Source: Globisporangium splendens
Taxonomy: Eukaryota > Oomycota > Peronosporomycetes > Pythiales > Pythiaceae
NCBI GenBank assembly: GCA_006386115.1
Contig: VFIW01000075.1
Coordinates: 1 to 64,000, forward strand
Reading direction: 5' to 3'
DNA: 64,000 nt
Shown here in pieces: positions 28,428-39,762 of this stretch. Made by a program: the position numbers and the translations under genes. Numbering within the stretch: the first letter of the stretch is position 1; each line of letters begins with the position of its first letter. Below the pieces are notes generated by a model. The model was not told where the DNA came from, did not search any database, and was given only the letters and a program-made list of their open reading frames with translations.

Positions 28428-29663
28428 CCTTTCTGTGACGATGCTGTCAGCAACAATAGCAGTCTTGGCAACGCCGGTGCCAGTAATGCTTTGCGTGGAC
28501 AACAGCAACCGCAGCAGACAACCAAGCGGTCGCGGTTCACGCCGCGCATCGTCGTGCCGGACAAGGAGAACTGGACGATCTCGGTTGACAAAACCCAGGA
28601 GGCTGCGCAGCTGTGTTTCCGCGCAATGCGGAAGTCGTCCGTGCTCGCATTCTGCGATCGGCTCGTGGTGCTCGCGGCCATGGGCACTCCAAGCTCCAGT
28701 ATCGTTGCCTCGATGGATAGCACCCCCAGTGTGGCAGCGGCTCAGCCACAGCCTCAGTTGAATACGTCCGACTGGGTGCTCAATGTGGACCATTTGCTGC
28801 AACTCGTGGCCCACGAGTGGCGCGACGAGCAGCAGCGGCGCGATACACACTTGCTTGAGGCGTTCCGCGCGGGCGATGTGGACGGCGACGGTGAGCTGAC
28901 CTCGGCCGAGTTTTCGCAGATCGTGGTCTCGATCGACCGCGGCCGCGACCTCGACGACATCCTGCTCATGTACAGCGAGACGCTGCGGCGCACCGAGTGC
29001 GACCACACCAACACGCAGGTGTTCCTCGAGGTCGCCAAGGAGTACGAGCTCGACCGTGTTGTCTGGAGTGAGGACGGCGACTTGCGCAACATTGTGAACG
29101 ACATCTCGGACCTCGACGCGACGTGGCACTTGGGCGGCACGAGGAGCTTCTTTCTAGGTACCTTAGAGGTGCTGGCGCGTGATCTGCTCTCCAACCACTT
29201 CCTACGCGTCTGCGAAGGAGCGGGCTGCGGCTGCCTCAAGTGCATCCTCGACGGGTACATAGGCTTCCAGAAGATGCGGCACGACTTTGTGCCTTCCCAG
29301 CAGCAGCAGGGGACGACTGTGAATGCGTCAACTTGTAATCCGTACACGGTCGTGTCCGAGTCGCTCGTGTTGGCGCGGTACTGGCACCTCATGCGGCAGT
29401 TGTACGAAGCAGCCTCGGAGAGCGACGGCATCCTGACGCCGTGGGAAGGCAGCGAGTACATGTGCGTGGACGCCGCGCCGCCTCCTGGTCCGCGATTCGC
29501 GAGCCAGCGCCGATATGCGCTCCTGAATTTCCTGTTTCCCGACACAAACCGGATCAGCGCCAAGTTGAACTTGACGGTGCACGACCCTGAAGTGTTTGAC
29601 GCTCAAGCTATCAACGCGCAGTTTGCAAATCTGCTGGAGCTCATGAGCTACAAGAAAAGCTAG
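28428..29663 (+). CDS. EF-hand protein, 5' exon not identified
   Basis: The frame is open from 28386 to the stop at 29663, but no in-frame ATG occurs before 28626, well inside the protein-like sequence. A pyrimidine-rich stretch ending CCACAG at 28427 is a good 3' splice site, so the sequence from 28428 is probably a 3' exon of about 411 codons. It begins with an Asn/Gln/Ser-rich segment. One canonical EF-hand loop is visible (DVDGDGELTSAE, all ligand positions filled, near 28875-28910), implying calcium binding. The rest is helical and not recognised; a Cys cluster (CEGAGCGCLKC) lies in the middle. The region directly upstream is a transposase remnant, so the 5' end may alternatively have been lost. 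Confidence 0.7.
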   Translation, partial: PFCDDAVSNNSSLGNAGASNALRGQQQPQQTTKRSRFTPRIVVPDKENWTISVDKTQEAAQLCFRAMRKSSVLAFCDRLVVLAAMGTPSSSIVASMDSTPSVAAAQPQPQLNTSDWVLNVDHLLQLVAHEWRDEQQRRDTHLLEAFRAGDVDGDGELTSAEFSQIVVSIDRGRDLDDILLMYSETLRRTECDHTNTQVFLEVAKEYELDRVVWSEDGDLRNIVNDISDLDATWHLGGTRSFFLGTLEVLARDLLSNHFLRVCEGAGCGCLKCILDGYIGFQKMRHDFVPSQQQQGTTVNASTCNPYTVVSESLVLARYWHLMRQLYEAASESDGILTPWEGSEYMCVDAAPPPGPRFASQRRYALLNFLFPDTNRISAKLNLTVHDPEVFDAQAINAQFANLLELMSYKKS

Positions 29664-29900
29664 CTCACCCCCATTCTCTCAAGTGAGAAACAAGCCTTCG
29701 TTGGAGAGAATGTCGCGTCCACATGGACACTTTTGTTTCCCGGGCTGCTGTTTTTCGTGAGACAGCAAAAATAGAAGACCGGATTATAGATCGTGATTTT
29801 CATTTCTCCCCACCAAATGCAAATTTGCGACACCAATTGTAGATTGCGTGTGTGTTGTGCTGCGTTTGAGGGATACATCTATCTATTGTGCCTAATGCAT

Positions 29901-32429
29901 CTATGGGCGTCTCTCTTTCTCTGGCTGCTGTGTCAAGGACGACGACCCATGTGCTGATTCCGGCATGAACGCATTGCTCTTGTACAAGTACATGGACGTG
30001 TCGATAAGCTTGGTCGCGTACTCGAAGTTCGCGCGCGTCTCGTTGCTCATGTGCTCCGGATCTGTGCCCTTCTCGATCGGTGAGTACTCGCCCGGATCCT
30101 TCGCCACGTTAAATACTTCGAACGCGCCTGAGCCGTAGAACGCGTACTTGAGGTCGCCCACACGCACACCCTTGGTGCCGCGGTGGTATGGGTTCTCCAG
30201 CACCACGCGCCGCCCGCTCTCCTTGCGCATCGCAGAGTGGCCGATACCGTGCTGCGTGAACCCTTCAAGACTGATCATGTCAGCGATCGTCGCGAGGATG
30301 TCGGTCTGCGACGTGACGTCGGTCACCTGTGTGCCCTTTTGTGAATCCGGGATGAAATCATCCGCCAGGATCAGCAACGGGATGTGTGTCGCCACTTCGT
30401 ATACAAACGACGAGATCACATCTGGGTTGTCGCCGTGCTCCATGCGGCCGTAGCCGTGGTCGCCCTCGATGATCACGATCGTGTTCTCCAAGAGCCCCTT
30501 CGAGCGCAGGTTTGTAATGAGCTTGCCCAGTGCGCGATCGGCCATGTTCATCGCCTTCAGGTACCGCTCGTTGTGCTCCGTCAGCAGCGCAGACACATTA
30601 TCCGAGACAAACTTGCTCGGGACGACCCACGGATCGTGGCTCGTGATCGAGTACACGTCAAGGAACATCGGTTTTCGGTCGGGCTGCTTGGCTCGCGCTT
30701 CGAGGTAGTTCTCCAGCGCCGCAAACGAGATCGGGTCGTGACGTCCCCAGGAGAATCGGTCATCGTCCGTCAGCTTTGCCTTCTGCTCCTCAGTCAAGTA
30801 CTGCAACAAGCTATCCTGGTCAACGCGGAAGTCGATGCCGTGGTCCTTGAAGAAGCCGTCCCAGTCCTCCCACTTGAAACTCACGGCCGACCAGAACCCC
30901 GTGACGTACCCGAGCATGTCGCGCAACAGGTTCTGGATGCCCTGGATACGCAGCTTCAGCTTCTTGATGTCGCGCACGGCCGAGCCGTCCGTGAACGACG
31001 GCATCACGCCAAAGAGCGACGACATGAGCGTGCGCGACGTCTGGATCGACGGCGTGTAGTGGCTTTTGAACAGGATCCCGGACTTGCTGAATTCGTCAAA
31101 GAACGGCGACGGTGTCTGGTTGAACTTGGCCTTCAACTCGGCACCACCGATGCAGCCGATGTCGTGAGCACGCCACGACTCCATGTTGATGAAAATAATG
31201 TCGGGCTTGAATTTTCCGTTGTACTTCTTCTTGCTCGCGGCCGTTGGTACGATATTGAACCGCTTTTTGCCCATGTACCCGAGCGTCTTGCGCCAGAACG
31301 GGTATGCGGCCAGCGTGTCGTTGCCTTCGATGGAAAACACTTCGTTCGTGCCGATGGTCGAGACGAGGAACTCTGTGTGCTGGTTAGTTGAGAGCGGCAT
31401 GAGCATCGTGTGTGCCGAGTCCGGGGGTCGCAAGTAGTTCTCCATCTGCAGCGAGAACATGGCGTTCGACATGAGGTAAATGTCGTTGCCGTCGCCGTCG
31501 AGCGCGATCGTCGCCTGCAACGCAGACACGTACACCGTGATGGTGAGGAACACGTACCGAAAGTTCAGCGATGTGAACGCGTTAAACACCCACGCCATGG
31601 GGCTACCGGCGCGCGATTTCACGTCCGCGACTTTCTCACGCTTGCGCTGCGCTGGAGCTCCTGGTAATGGCGGCACAGCGGCACGGGAGCGATTGGTCGT
31701 GTCGCTGCCAGTGCTTGTGCGTCGTGTACTACTGTGGTGGCCCTTGAAGCAGAAGAGGATGTCGAACTCCGGGAGCGCGATCTTGTCGGCTGCGAACCCG
31801 TAGGTCCACCACGCGAGCGACAGGATGTACGAGACGAGGCCCACGATGATCGACGGCGTGAGCACTTCGGGGTTCACGACGGACGCCATGAACTGATCGG
31901 CAAACATGAAATACATCTCGACAAAGCCGCGGTTCAGGCGTGGGTGGAACGTGACGAGCAGCCCAAAGTCGATAAACACCGCGAGCGTGGCCCACAAGAA
32001 CGCGAACACGAGCGTCAGCACGACGACGACGCGCGCACACCCGCGCAGCACTTTCATGAGCAGCCCCATCATCTTGGTCGAGTTGGTCGCGTGTTCCTCG
32101 TTCTGCGCCTCAGTCATAGCCACGAGCAGGTACTGGCCGTTCGTGGTCGTCGCGAAGCTCGCTCGCACGCGGTCATGGAGCGCGAGCGCGACGCGCACGA
32201 TGAGCAGCGTCTGGAAGCAGATGGCGAGGTCCTGCACGAAGCCGAAGAAGCTGCCCTTGACGATGTTGGACACGCCCAGCAGCTCGCTGTTGCGCAGGAT
32301 GCTGAGCCAGCGCGAGTAGAGCGGGTACGCGAACAGCGGCATGTACAGCGCCGAGCTCCACGCCATCCAGTACGCGTAGCTCGCGACGAGAGTGCGCGCA
32401 CGCGCCAGCGCCGCGGAAAGCTGCACCAT
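29901..32429 (-). CDS. LTA-synthase-like sulfatase-family membrane protein
   Basis: 842 residues from the ATG at 32429; upstream in-frame codons start only at a GTG and are left out. The N-terminal ~280 residues contain about five membrane segments (YWMAWSSALYMPLFAYPL; VVVVLTLVFAFLWATLAVF; PSIIVGLVSYILSLAWW), and another lies near residue 300. The C-terminal ~450 residues are a sulfatase/alkaline-phosphatase-fold domain: PDIIFINMESWRAHD (metal-binding Glu, ~418), SIQTSRTLMSSLFG (candidate Thr nucleophile, ~461) and TIVIIEGDHGYGR (metal-binding Asp-His, ~655). This architecture matches bacterial lipoteichoic-acid synthase and phosphoglycerol transferases, which move phosphoglycerol outside the membrane. 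The eukaryotic substrate is unknown. No intron is needed. Confidence 0.85.
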   Translation of the reverse strand: MVQLSAALARARTLVASYAYWMAWSSALYMPLFAYPLYSRWLSILRNSELLGVSNIVKGSFFGFVQDLAICFQTLLIVRVALALHDRVRASFATTTNGQYLLVAMTEAQNEEHATNSTKMMGLLMKVLRGCARVVVVLTLVFAFLWATLAVFIDFGLLVTFHPRLNRGFVEMYFMFADQFMASVVNPEVLTPSIIVGLVSYILSLAWWTYGFAADKIALPEFDILFCFKGHHSSTRRTSTGSDTTNRSRAAVPPLPGAPAQRKREKVADVKSRAGSPMAWVFNAFTSLNFRYVFLTITVYVSALQATIALDGDGNDIYLMSNAMFSLQMENYLRPPDSAHTMLMPLSTNQHTEFLVSTIGTNEVFSIEGNDTLAAYPFWRKTLGYMGKKRFNIVPTAASKKKYNGKFKPDIIFINMESWRAHDIGCIGGAELKAKFNQTPSPFFDEFSKSGILFKSHYTPSIQTSRTLMSSLFGVMPSFTDGSAVRDIKKLKLRIQGIQNLLRDMLGYVTGFWSAVSFKWEDWDGFFKDHGIDFRVDQDSLLQYLTEEQKAKLTDDDRFSWGRHDPISFAALENYLEARAKQPDRKPMFLDVYSITSHDPWVVPSKFVSDNVSALLTEHNERYLKAMNMADRALGKLITNLRSKGLLENTIVIIEGDHGYGRMEHGDNPDVISSFVYEVATHIPLLILADDFIPDSQKGTQVTDVTSQTDILATIADMISLEGFTQHGIGHSAMRKESGRRVVLENPYHRGTKGVRVGDLKYAFYGSGAFEVFNVAKDPGEYSPIEKGTDPEHMSNETRANFEYATKLIDTSMYLYKSNAFMPESAHGSSSLTQQPEKERRP

Positions 32430-34942
32430 GATGACTCTCTGCTTAACTTCCGATACTGATGCCGACGATGTGTCTCGGAGCGCGCAACTTGTGTACTGGA
32501 TGCGGGCGTGCACACCCGATCGTGGAGTTGAGGGGCGAGTGTACTTAGATAGGATAGAAAAGGAGGACGAGGTGGTTTTTTTCTCTCTCTTCTGTGGCGC
32601 AGAAGGGGAGGGGGAATGTGCTCAGTAAGTTCGCACGCCACGAGACGACAGTTCTGTTTGGTACGGACACTGGGAGAACACAGCGATCAATCAAATGTGA
32701 GACGTTTTGCCATTATCAGAGCACTGAACACGATTAAATGATAAAGATTATCGCGCTGTTGACACCTTTCTTGATCTCGCCTTTATAATGTGATCACCAA
32801 AATTGTAGCAAATTTTACAGGAGATAACATTTGATAGCCTTTGTCAGTCTCCGAGATGACTGCGATCGGATCAAGGGCGGTGCGGGCCAGTTCGTCCTAT
32901 TGTGGCGGCGATGAGAGCATGCGGTGGTCTGGTCACCACGAACTTAAAACCTGCCAACTGATGGGGGTGACTACCCACCCGAAAGTGCAACTCGCGAATT
33001 CGTTTTACGCGAGTCCCAAGATGTGTTCATGCCATATGAAACACAGATTTTTTCGACGCTCTCATTGTTGAACTGTGAGGCAATGACTTTGGCAGCAACT
33101 AAGGTTCGTTTTTTCTGGATGCTGTCACAGATAAAGAGGAAAAGGAGGTGGGATGGGGCCACTAAGTTCGCTTTGCGCACGAAAGGGAAAAGGCGAATGG
33201 GTTCGCTTTTCTGGATATCGTCGGATCGCAACGAGTCGTTCTCGCATCTGATTGGCCAATGACACCAAAAAGAAACCAGCAACGGTCCAGTTTTGTTTCC
33301 AATATGTCTGGATGGCAGACCCCTCATTGGGCAACTAGACCATGCTCAAGTTATTTGTTGCAACAGTGAGGATGTAGCCCTTCATTGGGGAAGTAGAAAC
33401 GTTCAATGCTCCTAGCTGCAGCAGTGAGGATAAGCCAATGCTTCCTACTCTATAATAAGATCCTGGATCAAAATGATACACAATTCAGAAGAAGAAGTTG
33501 TGAATGGGCATTCGACAACCGTGACGTGCGTACTTCGGTGCTGCAACTGGAGCTAGTGCGCTTGTGGAGTTCTATTTTTTCGCCTTCTGGGTGCAACAAT
33601 TATGGTTGCTGAGACCTCTAGCATTAAGTGCGATGGGGTTGGGGATATCAAGTTTGCATCCTCATTGGCCAGAGTGCTCTCACCATGTAAGCCACACTTT
33701 CATCACATATCACAGTAAAATTGGCGCTTTGTTATCATTTTGTACGTTCAGCATATTGATTTGGATGTACTAAAGAAGGTTTCTTCCATGTAGATGACGT
33801 CAATGGCGTGTCCGATTTGTTCAGTCTGATGGCTCTCGGGACTGTCGAAAACTGGATGGTGCTGAGCCGTCAGACTGGACAGCACTGGCATTTTACCCCA
33901 GCCACACGATTGGCCGATCCTCCTCTTTGGGCAATCGCGTTGCACCCATTCATGTGGTATTCAAACTCTTGGACTTGAGATTTGCGCCAGCGTCAAAGCA
34001 GCAGTCGGCCGTTGTTACACAATGTCCAATGGACATGCACAGAATGTGCTGCCTTCGTAGGCATCCACGTAGTGACATGCTCAAAAGCACTCATGATTTC
34101 GGCTCCAATGACGCACGGTCGGTCTCCAGTACCCAGCCAAATTGCTGTAGTGCTTCGAATTTTGCTTTGATGGAGGCAACAGCAGCAAGTCGGCTCTGTC
34201 GTAACGATGGTGGATGCGTCAGTCAGTATCTTTGCCGACTGAACACTTGAGAACTCTTTTAATCGCAACAAAAAGTCAGCTCAGGTGCAATGGACAGATG
34301 AGTTTTCTGAATCAGCGCAGCATTTATTAGGCGTCGACGCTGGCGACAACGACGCTCCGCCAAAAAACTTCAACGTCGCACCCATTAGGTTTTCTGTGCA
34401 CATCCGATCGTGGGCTCTCTCTTTTGCGTGGCATTGCGTCGGCACTGCATCAGCGCTGCAACGTCAGGATGGGTTTGTGTGTGAGGAGTCAGTGGACGAA
34501 TCAAGAGTCACTGGTATATACCGGTAGTGACATGTCGCTGTAGGAGCCGGCCTTCTATTCATCATTAGTACCCTTAACACTGTCGGATAACACCGGTATT
34601 CTATACTGGATTTTTGTATCGACCAGTCGGTACAAACCGGACTAAACTGGTATTCCATGGTATCAATACCGGATCGTACCGGTATGTATTGAACACATTC
34701 AGTATGCAGTTTTACAGGTATTGCTGCTGATTTTTTCGTGCCGCAACAGGAAAATCCATCGGTTTGCACCTGCATTAATCGACGCCACCGACCGACGGAA
34801 AGGAAGCAGCAGCCAATGCGGCAGACGAGAGCGCGCGCCTTGAAGACAACAGCGGCGCATTCGAGCATTGACACAGAGACCAGTCCCAGACTTCCGTGTG
34901 CGTGTGGTGGACAACGAGCGCAGCGTATCAACGAGGCAGGCG
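32430..34942. other. Intergenic 2.5 kb, no gene recognised
   Basis: It lies between two divergently transcribed genes, so promoters of both are expected at its ends. Only short unrelated frames occur. Around 34511-34690 the motif ACCGGTA/TACCGGT recurs several times. A minus-strand stretch at 33750-33945 (AIDVIYMEETFF) faintly recalls a DDE transposase, too weak to call. Confidence 0.4.
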
Positions 34943-37279
34943 ATGGCGAAAGACGACGCAGTGCGTGCGCTGGATGGAGCGCCGCTCAGTGCGCCTGCCG
35001 CTCTCGGCGCAGCAGCAGCAGCGCCGGAGAATCCGCTGATGGCGGCCGTGGGCAACGTGCTCGTGCGCACGTCGAGCGCGCGCGACTTTGCGTTTGGCGG
35101 CGCGACGATCGAGGCTGCGTTCCTGCCCGAAGACACGTCCTCGGAGCGCGGCAGCCTCGCGCGAGACCGACGCTTCAGTGAGACCAGTGTCACGGGCGCC
35201 TCGGAGCTGCATGATGCCGTGCAGCGCGGGGACCTCGCGCAGATCGAAGAGCTTATTAAGAGCGGCGACGTTGACGTGGAGACGCGCGATGACCAGAAAG
35301 GCGCGACGGCACTGCTACTCGCGGCGGGAAAGGGCAAGCACCAGGTAGTCGATCTGCTGCTTACGCTCGGCGCGGATGTCAATGCACAAGGCGGGAAAAA
35401 CGGTATGACGCCGCTGCATGGCGCTGCGAAGAACGGCCACTTTGCGGTCGTCGAGCGGTTGATTCTAGCAGGTGGCGCCACGATTCAGGTCAATTTGCTC
35501 GACCGAAGCGGGTGCACGGCACTGTATTGGGCGGTCCGCAAAGGGTATCTGGAGATCGTAGCGTTTCTGCTGGATCATGGCGCTGATCCTGAAGCCACAG
35601 AAGCCGACTGGCGACCGCTACATACTGCGTGCGCGAAAGACAACCTCGAGATGGTGCAGCTCTTGCTTTCTAAGGGTGCTGACGTGAATGCAACGATGGA
35701 GTCTGGCGTCACGCCGCTGGATTTTACGGCGGCACAGGGGTCGATCGAGACCGCGCAGATGCTGCTGGATGGTGGTGCCGATATTAACACGCACGACGAG
35801 AAAACAGCGACGACGCCGCTGCACCGAGCTGCGATTCGAGGCGATTTGCAGATGGTGACGCTGCTCGTGAGTCGCGGCGCAGATGTCGGGAGCGAGACCA
35901 TAGATGGCGCAACGCCACTTTGTGCGGCCGCTGAGTTTGGTCACGCAGAAGTTCTAAAGTACCTCTTGGCGGTGGATCCGAACTGGAGAGAGCATCGGAG
36001 CTCTCCGATTCATACTGCTGCCGTCAACGGCCATCTCGAGATCCTCGACTATCTGGTCTCGGAAGAAGGGTTGGAGGTCGATGTTACGAACGAGTTTGGT
36101 GTCACGCCGCTGTGCGCAGCCGTGCTGAAAGGCAACCTGAGCATCATGGAGTACCTGATCTCGAATGGAGCGGACGTCAATTTCAAGATGGCAGAAGATC
36201 GCGACTTTACGTACCTGCATTTTGCAGCCGAGAATGGCGACGAAGAAGCGACTCGAATGCTGATCGAGAACAACGCGGACATTGACGCGCAGGACAGCTT
36301 TGGGTACACGCCGCTGCACATCGCTGCGGTTCATGGAGCCGTCCCAGTGATCGACGCGCTGATGGAGAATGGCGTTGATCTGTACGCTGAAGGACACGAC
36401 GGGCTGACAGCAACGTATGTCGCCGCCGCAAGTGGACAGCTTCGCGTGCTGCACTACCTTCAGGAAAATGGTTTCATCCACGACTTTGATAGACAGCTAC
36501 CATCGGACCCGAAGATCACACCGTTGTCCCTTGCGGCTGCTGCCGGCCACCTGAATGTCGTGAAATACCTTGTGGACTCGCAGAATCGGCGCTGGAGTAC
36601 TCTCAACGATGTGACCTCGAACGACCAGACGAGGCAGGATCAAGAACGTGAAACCAACGACGAAGTCGATGCAGACGGACTCGAGTACCAGCGGATTTGC
36701 CGGTTCGATGCGCTGATCAGTGCTGTCGAGAGTGACCGCCTCGATGTCGTCGGGTACTTTTGCGAAATCGGAGCGAACCACGGGATGCTACAGGCGCGTG
36801 ATACGACGGTGCTGCACACCGCTGCTGGGCTCGGACGGACTCTGATCGCTGACTATTTATTGCAGGAGCGACACGCCGATTTGCATGAGCGAACAAGCGC
36901 CGGTCTTACGGCTCTGCACGTGGCGGCGACCACGGGCCAGACGGAGATCATCGACTTGCTCTTGGCGTATGGCGCGTCCGTGAACGAGCGCGTGGAGACG
37001 TTGGCAACAGACGACGGTGATATGGCTGGGATGACGCCGCTTCACTTTGCAGCGCTATTTGGCCACTTGGACGTACTGCGGATACTGATCCGCCACGGTG
37101 CCAACATTGGTGCCCAGAGTGAGCAGGGCGCCGGTGTCCTCGAATGCGCTCGCGAAGGCGCGAACGCCGACCTTATTCCGGGTATCGTAGACTTCCTGCT
37201 CGCGCACGGCGCCATCGAACAAGACGCGAGTGCGGCGGTTGGTATCCGGTCGTGTTGCTTTGGCGGCTTGTTTTGCTAA
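34943..37279 (+). CDS. Large ankyrin-repeat protein
   Basis: 778 residues from the ATG at 34943 (MAKDDAVRAL); the frame is open a further 25 codons upstream, but without an ATG. The N-terminal ~90 residues are low-complexity. From there on about eighteen ankyrin repeats follow one another (for example TPLHGAAKNGHFAVVERLI, TPLHIAAVHGAVPVIDALM), interrupted near residue 560 by a charged insert (DQTRQDQERETNDEVDADG). Ankyrin repeats bind partner proteins, and no enzymatic domain is attached. The tail ends CCFGGLFC, a Cys-rich end that could be S-acylated. The last five repeats resemble the small ankyrin protein at 50239, so the two genes are relatives. Single exon. Confidence 0.9.
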   Translation: MAKDDAVRALDGAPLSAPAALGAAAAAPENPLMAAVGNVLVRTSSARDFAFGGATIEAAFLPEDTSSERGSLARDRRFSETSVTGASELHDAVQRGDLAQIEELIKSGDVDVETRDDQKGATALLLAAGKGKHQVVDLLLTLGADVNAQGGKNGMTPLHGAAKNGHFAVVERLILAGGATIQVNLLDRSGCTALYWAVRKGYLEIVAFLLDHGADPEATEADWRPLHTACAKDNLEMVQLLLSKGADVNATMESGVTPLDFTAAQGSIETAQMLLDGGADINTHDEKTATTPLHRAAIRGDLQMVTLLVSRGADVGSETIDGATPLCAAAEFGHAEVLKYLLAVDPNWREHRSSPIHTAAVNGHLEILDYLVSEEGLEVDVTNEFGVTPLCAAVLKGNLSIMEYLISNGADVNFKMAEDRDFTYLHFAAENGDEEATRMLIENNADIDAQDSFGYTPLHIAAVHGAVPVIDALMENGVDLYAEGHDGLTATYVAAASGQLRVLHYLQENGFIHDFDRQLPSDPKITPLSLAAAAGHLNVVKYLVDSQNRRWSTLNDVTSNDQTRQDQERETNDEVDADGLEYQRICRFDALISAVESDRLDVVGYFCEIGANHGMLQARDTTVLHTAAGLGRTLIADYLLQERHADLHERTSAGLTALHVAATTGQTEIIDLLLAYGASVNERVETLATDDGDMAGMTPLHFAALFGHLDVLRILIRHGANIGAQSEQGAGVLECAREGANADLIPGIVDFLLAHGAIEQDASAAVGIRSCCFGGLFC

Positions 37280-38119
37280 ACGTTGCAGGGCGCCGATGCA
37301 AGCAAAGGATGTCGGTAAGTCGATGAAGCCACATGGAAGTACGATATTCGGTTGCTCAGCACGTCGAAGCGAACTTGAACCGGTGGAAAAGGCGATCCAC
37401 ATGAAGGAAAGGCTTGCGTTGCCGAAATTTGCGCCTCTGCGTGCAATTTTCGCTCTTCTCAAATGTCGTGGCAGACGCGAGTGGTGCTTCGACGTGACAA
37501 CTACTCGAATATCGTCAGTCTCGTGCAATTTCCTGTGCCTTGACGCCGTTGGCTAGCACTTCAGCATAGAAATAGAGTGTGTCGCTTAACCGGTTATTTG
37601 TTTTTGTTTCCACTAGAATCAGCAAGACCAAATGCATGCCGACAGCACTCATGGTTCTCTCCCGATATAACCTGCATGTGACTGACATAAGAAGCTCGTC
37701 TTTCACCGCTGCAAATTTGGGGATTTGTAGGCTTTTGCCGGTATTCACCCACCTCAGTGTGAGGCACAGCAGCACTAATTGGTTAGTTGCAGGCACGGTT
37801 GTGTTCGGCGAAAGCCGGTTGCGCTTCAACTCCAACCGGTCAAATTGGCATTAGCAGTTTGAACCGATGACTAATTTAGCCGGAGAGCTGAACCGACACA
37901 CAAATTTCGTTAAAGTATCGATTGGTCATCGCACTGATGAAAAGGACACTCCTGCGACAGGGCAGTTTGGACGGGGATGGGGCTGCTGGCTTCCAACGCG
38001 CCAGTCACTTGTCGCGATCCGCACTTAATCGAAGCGACTCCCAAGTTCAATTCCGCACTTAAGCAACGCCCTGTCCGAAAAGTTCAACTCCGCATTCTCA
38101 TTTCCGCATTTGCCGCGAG
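37280..38119. other. Intergenic 0.84 kb
   Basis: No gene recognised. The right half precedes the transporter gene and contains repeated TTCCGCA(C/T)TT-like words between 38020 and 38110, a possible promoter-proximal element. Confidence 0.4.
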
Positions 38120-39762
38120 ATGCCGTCGTTGTCCAGCACCAATGCGGCGCCTCTGTTGCCGCAGCGTCAGACGTCGTCCTTCGAGGCGGAACCCGCCTCG
38201 CGCGGCCCCTATGTGGACGCCGGCGTGTACCGCTACGAGCGCCGCAGCCAGGAGTTCTTCTCGCCCGGTCCGCACAGGTACGAGCCACGCTCTATTTCCC
38301 ACTCACACATTCGTTCTCAATGGGCGTGAGCAATAGACGGGTAAGTGATGACGTACAACGGAAGCAGCTGACACGTACTTTGTCTGTGAACTTTGTGCGC
38401 TTCGATGGGGTAAAATGTGTGTGTATCAGTGCCGAACGCACAGTGAAGGCGCCGTCGGCGATTTTCAATTTGGCGTCGACGATCATCGGCGGTGGCATCC
38501 TGTCGCTGCCGTATGCGTTTGACAAGTGCGGTCTCGTGCTCGCGTTTGTGTTCATGATCGTGTCTTCGACGGCGTCGAATTTCAGTTTGTACGTGATAGT
38601 GAGTTGCAGTCGACGTGGCGGAGTGACGACGTATGAAGAGATTGTGCGCACTGCGTTGGGTCCAAAAGCTGGCTTGATCACCGTGACGTTGCTGGTCGTA
38701 CTCACGTTCCTCACGATGGTCGCGTATGTGATCCTCGTGAAAGACTTGGTGGGCTCTTTGGGCGAGCATTTCTTGTATGCGCGTGCGATCACTGGTGGCG
38801 AAAAGAACATGTTGACGATAATCTGCGTCGCTCTCGTGTCGCCGCTGCTGTTGGCTCGGTCTATGGATGCGCTGCGGTTCACGTCTATTTTCAGCCTGCT
38901 TTCCGTGCTTTTACTCGCGATTGCGATTACGATCCGTGCCGTTCAGTCGTTGGAGTCCAGCGACGCTGATGCGAATCTACTCCCGAACCCGGAACGAGCG
39001 TCGATCAAGCTCTTCCCAACCGATTGGACAGATGCAATTTTTGCGTTCCCGATCATCAGTATCTCGTTTCTCTGCCACTTTAATGTGCTGCCCGTGTACA
39101 AGGAGCTCCACAAGCCAACCCGTCATCGTTTGAAGAAGATCGTATCCTCGACGATGTTCTCGACATGGGCGTTCTACATGATCGTGGGCACGATGGGATA
39201 CCTGTTTGCGTACCGGCTCCCAGGTGGCGTGAAAGACGACATTCTCAACAATTTTGCTGGCAACGACACGCTCATCAACATCGGTCGGCTCGGCTTACTC
39301 ATGACGATTATGCTCAACATGCCGCTGATCATGCAGCCATGCCGCATGAATACCGTTCGCCTTGCCAAGTACGTGAGCAGCTTTGTAAAGACCTTCACCT
39401 CGCGCGCTGAAAATGGAGAAGACATTGCGCTGCTGACGACGCCGACTGCGAGGCACGGAGCTATCAAGGTGTCGGTCCCATTTGTGAGCGAAAACGTTCT
39501 CCACATTCTACTCACCGCTAGCATTATCATCGGCGTCGTCGCTCTTGCGCTTGTGCTTCCTGGGGTAGCGGTCGTGTGGAACGTCATGGGGTCTACAGTA
39601 GGCATCCTCATCTCGTACGTGCTTCCATGTGTTTCGTATCTCGTGATTCGACAGAGCAAGCCAAACTCGGACAGACGCAAGGTCACGGCGTGGGGTATCC
39701 TTGTAGCCGGCTCGATGCTGTGCCTCGCGTGCACGTTTCAAGCGATCGCGACAGTGTTGTGA
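38120..39762 (+). CDS. Amino-acid transporter of the AAAP (SLC38-like) family, one intron
   Basis: Exon 1 (38120-38277) starts MPSLSSTNAAPLLPQR and ends at donor CACAG/GTACGAG. The intron 38278-38429 ends GTGTATCAG, and exon 2 runs 38430-39762. The junction codon becomes AGT, keeping the frame, for 496 residues in all. The N terminus is cytosolic and hydrophilic. Then come about eleven membrane helices, the first containing the family hallmark NLASTIIGGGILSLPYAF. AAAP carriers move neutral amino acids with protons or sodium; this one could act at the plasma membrane or vacuole. The genomic frame is also open through the intron from 38110 but reads an Arg-rich stretch unlike the family, so the spliced model is preferred. 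Confidence 0.85.
38278..38429 (+). other. Intron of the amino-acid transporter gene
   Basis: 152 bp, GT...AG, phase 2. Without it the family's N terminus would be fused to an unrelated Arg-rich peptide. Confidence 0.75.

Noticed and set aside
30384..31391. 335-codon plus-strand frame opposite the sulfatase gene
   Set aside because: A shadow of GC-rich third positions; the minus-strand frame carries all family motifs.
33750..33945. Minus-strand stretch with AIDVIYMEETFF resembling a DDE transposase block
   Set aside because: One short block only, no neighbouring motifs in order.
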